The translations under genes were made by a program, and so were the position numbers. 64,000 nt of DNA from a virus: positions 60,328-124,327 of the IMG/VR virus record IMGVR_UViG_3300009488_000018; one strand, given 5' to 3'. The notes beneath the pieces are model-generated. The model had not been told where the DNA came from. It saw nothing but the letters and a program-made list of their open reading frames with translations, and searched no databases. Positions 15,548-21,565 of the stretch are shown here, in pieces (position 1 is the stretch's first letter; each line of letters starts with the position of its first letter).

Positions 15548-15564
15548 ACTCAGCTGCGTAAAAC
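15499..15564 (+). other. attC-like site 8, left part
   Basis: TGTTAACAAAACACCTAACTC matches left arms of sites 4 and 7, but no right core follows before the 27-base inverted repeat begins. The right part appears to resume at 16209. Confidence 0.5.
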
Positions 15565-16208
15565 TCTATATAAAATGTAAGTGAAACTGCGGGCCAGGCT
15601 TTAAAAGAAAGGAGATAAAGGCCATGCGAATAATTAAATCCAAAAGATTAATGTTACTACTCATTAGTTTCGCTTCGATCTTTGCTCTTGTAACGACCTC
15701 TCTTGCACAGGAGAAGATTAAGCTCGCGGGGAAGCGATACGGGGTCAGAACTAAAGCGGAAGTGATTAAGCTTGATGACACCAAGGGGCACATCCTTATC
15801 CTCTCGGAGTCAAAGGGCACCGATGCCACTACTGGTGCCCAGTTTGTTAGCACTGCATTCGGTGATTATATTAAGGGAAATGGACCACATTGGGGCTACG
15901 GAAAAGCTATAGACCCAGATGGCGATGTCACTTTTAGTACATTTAAATCAAAGTTTACCACCACCCTTTCCCCCGAAGGCAAACCGATCACTACATTTGA
16001 AGGGACTTGGTCTTTCACAAAAGGAACTGGTAAGTATGAGAACGCCCAGGGGGGCGGCACCTTCAAGGGAAAGGTTATAGGACCAGGAATATTCACATAT
16101 GATTGGGAAGGCGAATACTCTATTAAGAAGTAAGAGACAGCCTTCTCTTACAACCCCTAGTATTACAATCTTTTGCTAGTTCGCAGTTTCACTTACATTT
16201 TATATAGA
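15565..16208. mobile_element. 644-base element with 27-base perfect inverted ends
   Basis: TCTATATAAAATGTAAGTG... at 15565-15591 is repeated perfectly in inverse orientation at 16182-16208. Between them is one exported-protein gene, richer in G+C than its surroundings. No transposase. It resembles a MITE-like or other non-autonomous mobile unit and appears to split an attC-like site. Confidence 0.65.
15624..16133 (+). CDS. exported beta-rich protein
   Basis: 169 residues; ATG behind AAAGGAGATAAAGGCC. Signal peptide (KRLMLLLISFASIFALVTT, cleavage likely after LAQ). The mature part is beta-rich with FEGTWSFTKGTGKYENAQGG, as in small periplasmic or secreted barrel proteins of bacteria. Codon choice is less AT-rich than neighbouring genes, so it was probably acquired from a bacterium. 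Flanked by perfect 27-base inverted repeats. Confidence 0.75.
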   Translation: MRIIKSKRLMLLLISFASIFALVTTSLAQEKIKLAGKRYGVRTKAEVIKLDDTKGHILILSESKGTDATTGAQFVSTAFGDYIKGNGPHWGYGKAIDPDGDVTFSTFKSKFTTTLSPEGKPITTFEGTWSFTKGTGKYENAQGGGTFKGKVIGPGIFTYDWEGEYSIKK

Positions 16209-16235
16209 ACATAACTAATTAGTTTTTCATTGGGC
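16209..16235 (+). other. attC-like site 8, right part
   Basis: ACTAATTAGTTTTTCATTGGGC resembles the right arm of site 2 (GATTAGTTTTTCGTTATGT); ATTGGGC is one base from a GTTRRRY core. Directly follows the inverted-repeat element. Confidence 0.45.
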
Positions 16236-16258
16236 GGTTTCGTCCAGAAAGGAAAATC

Positions 16259-16432
16259 ATGAGCGAGAAATTAACTGATGAACAAATTAAGAACTGGCGC
16301 GAAGTTCTTGTCGGAATGATTGGACCATACGCTCTAATAATGCCAAGGGAAGAAATCCAGGCATTTCGTGACAAAACGCAAAATGCCGTCCAACAAGTCG
16401 CTCAACCAAATCTGGATAAACCGGCAGCTTAA
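16259..16432 (+). CDS. 57-residue cassette protein
   Basis: ATG behind AGAAAGGAAAATC. Starts MSEKLTDEQIKNWREVLVGM, helical, with a Pro/Ala-rich end (PNLDKPAA) encoded by attC-like site 9. Resembles small soluble proteins common as unknown cargo; function unknown. Confidence 0.6.
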   Translation: MSEKLTDEQIKNWREVLVGMIGPYALIMPREEIQAFRDKTQNAVQQVAQPNLDKPAA

Positions 16433-16446
16433 TTCTGTCGTTAGAC
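16388..16446 (+). other. attC-like recombination site 9
   Basis: GTCCAAC and GTTAGAC both match the core consensus. GCTCAACC / GGCAGCTTAATTC and a CCAAATCTGG core complete the imperfect hairpin. 59 bases; with sites 1, 3 and 7 the best example. Confidence 0.78.
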
Positions 16447-16462
16447 TATACAGGAGATCATA

Positions 16463-16663
16463 ATGATAGAACTAAAACGATACACCATAATGTCAAGTGC
16501 TAAGGGTCCAAATCGTGATACTATTGAAGATCCAGATGGACAATGGATCTTCGATCCAGGTCATAAGATAAATTTAGATAAATCCAACGATCGTCGTTGT
16601 GAATATTGTGGTGCTGAGAAGGATCCAACAATAAAAACTTTGTGTGGCAAATGCCGTATGTAA
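16463..16663 (+). CDS. zinc-ribbon protein
   Basis: 66 residues; ATG behind CAGGAGATCATA, 17 bases after site 9. C-terminal CEYC...CGKC zinc ribbon; N-terminal part contains DPDGQWIFDPGH. No attC-like site follows, so this is either the last cassette or outside the array. Confidence 0.65.
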   Translation: MIELKRYTIMSSAKGPNRDTIEDPDGQWIFDPGHKINLDKSNDRRCEYCGAEKDPTIKTLCGKCRM

Positions 16664-16699
16664 GAGGATGTTAAACCAAAGAAATAACAGGAGGTAAAA

Positions 16700-17683
16700 A
16701 TGAAGACCGTAACTTCACAAGCTGAATTTGAAGAGAAGCTAAAAGAAGGTTTGAGATCTTTTAAATTTAAGGGTTTCAGTGGTGTATTGAAGGGAGATAC
16801 TCATATTCATCTTTATGGTAATTCTCAAGCCTATCTACTGGGAAACTCTCACACTACATTACATCAAAGCGCTTTTGCTGCATTATGGGGAAACTGTCAT
16901 GCTAGGCTTCATGACAGTTCTCATGCCGTGTTACGAGGTAACTCTTCTGCTGAGCTACATGGAACCCCTTATTCTTCCCCCCATGTTTCACTTCAGGACA
17001 ATTCTTATGTCATACTACGCGGACATTCTCATGCTGATTTATGGGGGCATTCTTTTGCTGAGATACGGGAAAGTTCTCATGCTATACTACGGGGATATTC
17101 CCAAGCTATATTATGGGGACATTCTCATGCTGATTTACGTGATGATTCTTTTGCTGAGCTATGGGGAAGTTCTTCCGTTATCTTACAAGGGAGATCTCGT
17201 GCTATGCTACGGGATTTCTCGATAGGTTATCTAAGGAGCAAGAGAGCAAAGGCTAAAGCTGGAAAACGTGCAACCATAATTGAAATGATCTACCCTGAAG
17301 ATATCAAACAATGGGCAGCACTGAAAAGGGTGTGTATTAGACGAAACAGAATAATGCTTTGGAAAGCTGTGAGACAAAATGGTACTGACTTCTATACTGG
17401 TCAAGTTAATTATGATACTAAGAAAGAAATTACCGCACCAGACTGGGATTCGAAATATTCTCAAGAATGTGGTTTTGGTTTGCACCTTGCCGATTCTCCT
17501 AGTGCTGCACGACTATTTTGTTCAAGAGATCAGCGTAAAACTGCCCGGTTATTCCGAGTGTCAGTTAATATAAATGATTGTATCTGCTTTCCAGGCATGC
17601 CACATTATCCAATGAAATTACGAGCACGAGCATGTCGGAAAGTGAAAGAATATCCAATTAGTTATAACCTTTGGGAGGAGTAA
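16700..17683 (+). CDS. beta-helix-like repeat protein with C-terminal conserved domain
   Basis: 327 residues; ATG behind CAGGAGGTAAAA. Residues ~30-195 are some twenty imperfect eight-residue repeats of the form SHAxLxGx (SHADLWGH, SHAVLRGN, SFAELWGS), which should stack as a beta-helix; the DNA is repetitive too. Residues ~205-320 hold CGFGLHLADSPSAARLF and ARLFRVSVNI, resembling a phage-associated domain also hinted at in the protein at 19387. Function unknown; binding or decoy roles are guesses. Confidence 0.7.
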   Translation: MKTVTSQAEFEEKLKEGLRSFKFKGFSGVLKGDTHIHLYGNSQAYLLGNSHTTLHQSAFAALWGNCHARLHDSSHAVLRGNSSAELHGTPYSSPHVSLQDNSYVILRGHSHADLWGHSFAEIRESSHAILRGYSQAILWGHSHADLRDDSFAELWGSSSVILQGRSRAMLRDFSIGYLRSKRAKAKAGKRATIIEMIYPEDIKQWAALKRVCIRRNRIMLWKAVRQNGTDFYTGQVNYDTKKEITAPDWDSKYSQECGFGLHLADSPSAARLFCSRDQRKTARLFRVSVNINDCICFPGMPHYPMKLRARACRKVKEYPISYNLWEE

Positions 17684-17721
17684 TATTAGACTAAATACTT
17701 CAGAGAGGAGGTGAATAAGGA

Positions 17722-17799
17722 GTGTGGGGAGCCACAGCAATTATAGTAGGTTTCGTTATACTTTGGATTATAGCTATCAAGCTTATAACGAATAGGTAG
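17722..17799 (+). CDS. 25-residue membrane peptide
   Basis: GTG start with AGAGGAGGTGAATAAGGA upstream; the peptide is one hydrophobic helix (ATAIIVGFVILWIIAIK). Ends at TAG. The strong ribosome site supports translation, but the size keeps confidence low. Confidence 0.45.
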   Translation: MWGATAIIVGFVILWIIAIKLITNR

Positions 17800-17829
17800 A
17801 AACCTTAAAGAGAAAGAGAGGTAGTTAAG

Positions 17830-18189
17830 ATGAAAAAAGGAGAAATAAAATTACTTAGCTGGGGTTTCGTGATTGGCGCAATTGTAATGCTTATTTTCAT
17901 TTTCGCGTCAGGATGGGCAGTGACAAGAGGCTCTGCCAAAGCTAAAGGTGAGGAAATGGCCAAACAGGCTGTTATAGACCAACTGGCACCGATCTGTGTC
18001 GAGCAGTTTTTACAGGATCCAAACAGGGAAGAGCTATTTAAGAAGTTGGAAAAAGAAAGCTCCTGGAGACGGGGTGATACTGTAAAAGAAGCAGGTTGGG
18101 CGGCAATGCCTGGCGCCAAATCTCCTGCTCCTGGTGTTGCCGATGAATGTGCAAAACGGCTCATAGAGCTCAAGAAGACCAAGAAATAA
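17830..18189 (+). CDS. membrane-anchored periplasmic protein
   Basis: 119 residues. One N-terminal transmembrane helix (residues 9-33), then a soluble region with IDQLAPICVEQF, KESSWRRGDTVKEAGWA and a second Cys, a pattern I know from widespread small proteobacterial proteins of unknown function. Less AT-rich than its neighbours, suggesting bacterial origin. ATG behind AGAGAGGTAGTTAAG. Confidence 0.7.
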   Translation: MKKGEIKLLSWGFVIGAIVMLIFIFASGWAVTRGSAKAKGEEMAKQAVIDQLAPICVEQFLQDPNREELFKKLEKESSWRRGDTVKEAGWAAMPGAKSPAPGVADECAKRLIELKKTKK

Positions 18190-18214
18190 GTGATATGAGC
18201 TAGGTGGTAGCAAG

Positions 18215-18297
18215 ACATGAGAAGTATTCGGGCAATGGGCAAGTGACTGCAGGCATGACCCTAATCTTGAATGATTAATCCGTAACGCTTCTCATGT
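18215..18297 (+). ncRNA. possible structured RNA or recombination site
   Basis: ACATGAGAAG and CTTCTCATGT form a perfect 10-base stem around 63 bases in a gene-free gap. Followed by TTTTGTTAATT. Could be a small RNA, terminator remnant or decayed attC-like site. Confidence 0.35.
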
Positions 18298-18324
18298 TTT
18301 GTTAATTTGGCCACTTAAAACTAA

Positions 18325-18399
18325 GCGCCTGTAGCTCAGTGGACATAGAGCACAAGATTTCTACTCTTGGTGTCGTGGGTTCGAATCCCTCCAGGCGTT
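18325..18399 (+). tRNA. tRNA-Arg (TCT)
   Basis: Acceptor GCGCCTG/CAGGCGT as in tRNA-Arg(ACG), anticodon loop TTTCTAC (TCT), T loop TTCGAAT. Confidence 0.92.
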
Positions 18400-18402
18400 T
18401 AA

Positions 18403-18477
18403 GCGTTCGTAGCTCAGCCCGGTAGAGCGGGAGGGTGAAGTCCTCCGTCGTCAGAGGTTCAAATCCTTTCGAGCGCA
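18403..18477 (+). tRNA. tRNA-Phe (GAA)
   Basis: Acceptor GCGTTCG/CGAGCGC, anticodon loop GTGAAGT (GAA), T loop TTCAAAT, discriminator A. Confidence 0.92.
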
Positions 18478-18485
18478 CTTTTCAT

Positions 18486-18558
18486 GCGTCCGTAACTCAG
18501 TTGGTAGAGTACAGGACTTTTAATCCTGGAGTCGCAGGTTCAATCCCTGCCGGACGTA
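18486..18558 (+). tRNA. tRNA-Lys (TTT)
   Basis: Acceptor GCGTCCG/CGGACGT, anticodon loop CTTTTAA (TTT), T loop TTCAATC, discriminator A. Confidence 0.92.
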
Positions 18559-18569
18559 TTAACAACAGT

Positions 18570-18614
18570 TTCTAACAAACATTTATAGAACAAATAAATG
18601 TATAAATGTTAGAT
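18570..18614 (+). repeat. attC-like inverted repeat
   Basis: TTCTAACAAACATTTATA is complementary, with a small bulge, to TATAAATGTTAGAT. The right end GTTAGAT fits an attC core and the left TTCTAAC is one base off. Only 45 bases, so an ordinary hairpin is possible. Confidence 0.4.
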
Positions 18615-18653
18615 CGTAATAACATTATCTACCAGAAGAAAGAGAGGCAAAAA

Positions 18654-18787
18654 ATGAAAGAAACTGAGTATTAGATAAAAATCCCTCCATAGGCTCAGCC
18701 AAGAGGTCCTCCGAACTTTTAAACTTTTAAGGAAATTTTGTCAAAACGTCAAAAAAGTTTAAAACTTCAAAAGTTCAAAAGGAGGAC
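18654..18787 (+). promoter_or_regulatory. leader with TAG-interrupted mini-ORF and SD-hiding hairpin
   Basis: ATG at 18654 (AGAGAGG upstream) opens MKETEY, then TAG, IKIPP, a second in-frame TAG, and AQPRGPPNF to TAA at 18722. Its last codons contain GTCCTCCGAACTTTT, complementary to AAAAGTTC and GGAGGAC at 18771-18787, the ribosome site of the next gene. A ribosome reading through both TAGs would cover the 5' arm and expose that site. The link to the amber-reading tRNA is inference. Confidence 0.55.
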
Positions 18788-18792
18788 TTGTC

Positions 18793-19098
18793 ATGCATCC
18801 ATTAACAGAAATCAAAAACCAACAAAAAGAAAGAGGGTTTACAATACGTAAACTCAAAAAAGAAAGAAAAGGAATCAAAACCGAAGACGAATTTTCCAAT
18901 ACATTATGGAGCTTATACAAACTTCGGATCGAGTTCAGACATACTCATATTGCTTATTGTGAAGTAAGAGGAAAAACTAGAGAACAGATTGAAATACCCA
19001 GAGAAGATAATCAACCCAATGAAGACAAAATTAGTAAGGTTAAAGAGGAAATTATTGGGAGGATTAGAGAACATGAAACTCTACGTAATAGTTCGTAA
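18793..19098 (+). CDS. hypothetical basic protein under leader control
   Basis: 101 residues; AAGGAGGACTTGTC precedes the ATG and lies in the hairpin described above. Basic N-terminal half (KERGFTIRKLKKERKG) and helical C-terminus. Overlaps the PTH2-like gene by 26 bases, so the two are probably coupled. Not recognised; no GGQ motif, so not an obvious release factor. Confidence 0.65.
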   Translation: MHPLTEIKNQQKERGFTIRKLKKERKGIKTEDEFSNTLWSLYKLRIEFRHTHIAYCEVRGKTREQIEIPREDNQPNEDKISKVKEEIIGRIREHETLRNSS

Positions 19099-19366
19099 AG
19101 ATCTTACTTCATCGCAACAAGCAGTTCAAGCTGGACATGCACTTGCAGAATATTTACTTAGAAGATCATGGAGTTCTGATTGGAATAACGGAACTTTAGT
19201 TTATCTCGGAGCAAAAAATAAACTCGAACTAGAGAAACTAATGTACAAGCTTGAAATGAGAAATATAAAGTGGGTTAGTTTTATTGAACCAGACTTAAAC
19301 AATGAAGTTACTGCTATAGCAACAGAATATGATGGTAGTTTAATATCTGGACTAGACTTGTTGTAA
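19073..19366 (+). CDS. peptidyl-tRNA hydrolase 2-like protein
   Basis: 97 residues from the ATG after GGGAGGATTAGAGAAC. KLYVIVRKDLTSSQQAVQAG followed by HALAEYL matches the start of PTH2-type hydrolases (VVRxDL...AAQxxHA), with EL and NE segments later as in that fold; size is near the family's ~115. PTH2 releases tRNA from stalled peptidyl-tRNA, which would fit a phage with many tRNAs. The usual length is slightly longer, so activity is not certain. Confidence 0.7.
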   Translation: MKLYVIVRKDLTSSQQAVQAGHALAEYLLRRSWSSDWNNGTLVYLGAKNKLELEKLMYKLEMRNIKWVSFIEPDLNNEVTAIATEYDGSLISGLDLL

Positions 19367-19386
19367 ATAGTGAAATGGAGGATATT

Positions 19387-20118
19387 ATGTGTCTCGACTG
19401 TATCGACTGTAATATAGAACCCCATGATGAAGGTTTCAAAATTCTGCAGAGACTAACGTCAGGAATATTTACACCGATCTATTTCCCTAAAACGCAATAT
19501 ACATTTAGAAAATGGTTTAATGCCAAAACCTTCGATAAAGATAATGAAATCAAAATAGTTAAAACTTCAGATGGAAAACCTTATCCAGCTGGATTTCATT
19601 ATTATCTAAATCTTGAAGACGCTATATCACATGCTGCAAGAAACAGAATAGTTGCTCGAATTAAAATTAAGAATATTCTTGTAACTGGTCTTCAAGACGA
19701 GAAACAAGCCGGAGTTTCAGAATATATAATGTTAATGAAAATAGTTAAAGATACTATACCAGTTGAGAAGTATAGAATTAATCCACAAATAAATGATATC
19801 ATAACTGAATCTCTGAAACCCTTACTAAATATACTAAGACATAGTCACGGAAAAGTTAGTGACAAAACAGTACAAAAAATAGGAGAGTTAGTTTCAGAAA
19901 CAGATGAAAACTTCGTTGATTATGTCACAATTGTAGACAATCTAAGAAGACAAGGAGAAGCATTTAAAACTGCCACTACAATACACTATAGAGCTTTAAA
20001 GTTAGTACCGAGATATTTAGACTATCATACTAGAATAATGTCATCAGACTCATCTCTTCTAGACAAATTATCTTCTCGTAAAAATGAGCTTTTCGACCAG
20101 GGGTATCGAGACTTGTAA
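19387..20118 (+). CDS. hypothetical protein with phage-associated N-terminal domain
   Basis: 243 residues from the ATG preceded by GGAGGATATT; a start four codons upstream would bury that site. CLDCIDC at the N-terminus may bind metal. GKPYPAGFHYYLNLEDAISHA and RIVARIKIKNILVTG resemble the C-terminal domain of the repeat protein at 16700 (CGFGLHLADSPSAA, ARLFRVSVNI). The rest is helical. Function unknown. Confidence 0.6.
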   Translation: MCLDCIDCNIEPHDEGFKILQRLTSGIFTPIYFPKTQYTFRKWFNAKTFDKDNEIKIVKTSDGKPYPAGFHYYLNLEDAISHAARNRIVARIKIKNILVTGLQDEKQAGVSEYIMLMKIVKDTIPVEKYRINPQINDIITESLKPLLNILRHSHGKVSDKTVQKIGELVSETDENFVDYVTIVDNLRRQGEAFKTATTIHYRALKLVPRYLDYHTRIMSSDSSLLDKLSSRKNELFDQGYRDL

Positions 20119-20133
20119 CTATACTTTACAAAT

Positions 20134-20208
20134 TCCCCTGTAGCTTAGTCAGGTCAAAAGCAGAGGTCTCTAAAACCTTGGACGTGGGTTCAAATCCCAC
20201 CAGGGGAT
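20134..20208 (+). tRNA. tRNA with anticodon CTA (amber suppressor)
   Basis: Full cloverleaf: acceptor TCCCCTG/CAGGGGA, D stem GCTT/AAGC, anticodon arm GAGGT-CTCTAAA-ACCTT with T33 and anticodon CTA at 20170-20172, T arm GTGGG-TTCAAAT-CCCAC. CTA reads UAG. T1-A72 is shared with the tRNA-Gln here, but discriminator is T, so the amino acid is not certain. Confidence 0.9.
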
Positions 20209-20230
20209 TTCATAAATAGAACATAAATAC

Positions 20231-20243
20231 TATATATATTAAT
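20231..20243 (+). promoter_or_regulatory. phage promoter box
   Basis: TATATATATTAAT, one of 13 exact copies in intergenic regions. Faces the structured RNA region. Confidence 0.7.
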
Positions 20244-20251
20244 TACTGTTA

Positions 20252-20298
20252 AGGAATAAGGTATGGTTGTTGACTTGTAGCCGAGTCCCCTTATTCCT
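20252..20298 (+). terminator. hairpin at start of RNA region
   Basis: AGGAATAAGG and CCTTATTCCT pair perfectly around 27 bases, then CTTTTATT. May be an attenuator, a processing hairpin or part of the downstream RNA. Confidence 0.5.
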
Positions 20299-20311
20299 CT
20301 TTTATTAGTTT

Positions 20312-20648
20312 GAGAAAAACAGAGTTGGTCGCTTGTAGTGACTCTTCAACCTTGCAGTGTATATGTAACGATCGCAAGAAATACCTGACGTTGGGGCATA
20401 TATACTGTTTGAGAGAGAAACACCAATAAACAGTGATACCGGCTATGTTGTTAGCCCTAAACTGGCCGACGGCTGCTCGTGAATCCCAAAACCGGGACAC
20501 GAACCGGGTCACTGCCAACAGGAGACTATCCTAGAACATTGTATTCGGACGTTCATCTTCGGACGAATATTTGGTCGGTGTTTGAAATAGTAAACGGTAG
20601 GTTTCTCTACTAACCAAAGTAGGGGGAAATCCGTTCTCTGTTTTTCTC
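20312..20648 (+). ncRNA. large structured non-coding RNA candidate
   Basis: GAGAAAAACAGAG at 20312 pairs perfectly with CTCTGTTTTTCTC at 20636, closing a 337-base gene-free domain. Inside are TATTCG/CGAATA, GGTTTC-CTACT/AGTAG-GAAATCC and GTCGC/GTGAC stems. A promoter box lies 70 bases upstream and tRNAs flank it, as with the large ornate phage RNAs (ROOL, GOLLD), though I see no direct match. Confidence 0.65.
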
Positions 20649-20686
20649 ATTCATTTTGATTCAGTTAACCTAAACGGAGGAGTATA

Positions 20687-21307
20687 ATGAAAAAAATACT
20701 CATAGTTACTTTAGTCTTAAGTTTTATTATGGCTCTGTCAGTTCCTACTCTGGCAATCTCTGGTTCACCTCCAAGCCCTGGTGAGTGGACAGGGAATATC
20801 AATGCTTTTCTAGGGATGAAGTATCTTGATGAAGGTGATTGGGAACCCCTTGACGAGCAAGAAGAATTCGGCATAAAGGTTGACTTTAAGCAGCAAGGCT
20901 GGCCGGTGAGCATTGCTATTGACTATTTATCCTCAAGCGATGATGGAACTATGCTGATGTATCATCCAAGGTTTGGAACTGTTCCATTCAATTTTGAGGG
21001 GGAGACATCGGAGTTATGCTTTGGAGTCCGAAAAATCTGGGACTACTTCCCAACCATGCGACCCTTTATTGGTGGCGGTATAGCGTTTATTAACGCTGAA
21101 ATAGAGGGACGTGCGTTAGGAAAAAGACTCTCTGTTGATGATGACGCAGTAGGAATATGGGTCAATGGTGGAATATACTGGACTCTAGCTGAACATTTCA
21201 ACATAGGGTTTGACTTGAGATGGTCCAAAGCTGAGGTCACGTTACTCGGTATAAAAGGTGAAGCTGGAGGTACCCACGCTGGGGTATTAGTAGGCTATCA
21301 TTGGTAA
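20687..21307 (+). CDS. outer-membrane beta-barrel protein
   Basis: 206 residues; ATG behind AACGGAGGAGTATA. Signal peptide MKKILIVTLVLSFIMALSV with cleavage near LAIS. The mature part is alternating-residue beta strands with RPFIGGGIAF, GGIYWTLAEHFNIGFDL and a terminal aromatic (GVLVGYHW), typical of small (eight-strand, OmpW/OmpA-like) barrels. G+C higher than neighbours. Probably a bacterial-derived gene that changes the host surface, e.g. superinfection exclusion; that role is inference. Confidence 0.75.
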   Translation: MKKILIVTLVLSFIMALSVPTLAISGSPPSPGEWTGNINAFLGMKYLDEGDWEPLDEQEEFGIKVDFKQQGWPVSIAIDYLSSSDDGTMLMYHPRFGTVPFNFEGETSELCFGVRKIWDYFPTMRPFIGGGIAFINAEIEGRALGKRLSVDDDAVGIWVNGGIYWTLAEHFNIGFDLRWSKAEVTLLGIKGEAGGTHAGVLVGYHW

Positions 21308-21342
21308 TTAGATTTTCTTGACTCTACTTTAGAGACTAATAG

Positions 21343-21431
21343 TTTTGCAGGATAAAAGATACCCTAAGTCCAAGACAGCATCATGCTTGAGGCAGCTATC
21401 TGCGGGTCCATGACTGACCCATCCTGCAAAA
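21343..21431 (+). ncRNA. small structured RNA candidate
   Basis: TTTTGCAGGAT and ATCCTGCAAAA form a perfect 11-base closing stem 89 bases end to end; GGGTC-CATGACT-GACCC is an internal hairpin. Sits between the barrel gene and tRNA-Ser. No poly-T follows, so not a simple terminator. Confidence 0.5.
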
Positions 21432-21473
21432 CCCGATAAGTATTGAAGTTTAACTTTTATTATTTTTTTGTAA

Positions 21474-21562
21474 GGCGAGTTGTCCGAGTGGCTTTAAGGA
21501 GGCAGTTTGCTAAACTGTTGAGTGTAACAGCTCCCCGGGTTCGAATCCCGGACTCGCCGCCA
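21474..21562 (+). tRNA. tRNA-Ser (GCT)
   Basis: Class II tRNA: acceptor GGCGAGT/ACTCGCC, anticodon loop TTGCTAA (GCT), long variable arm, T arm CCGGG-TTCGAAT, discriminator G, CCA encoded. Confidence 0.93.
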
Positions 21563-21565
21563 CTA

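Noticed and set aside
15565-16208. Insertion sequence with transposase
   Set aside because: The only gene encodes an exported beta-rich protein; no transposase is present, so it can only be a non-autonomous unit.
12704-18300. Cassette-block palindromes as simple terminators
   Set aside because: They lack T-runs, carry conserved end cores, and genes end inside them; attC-like reading fits better.
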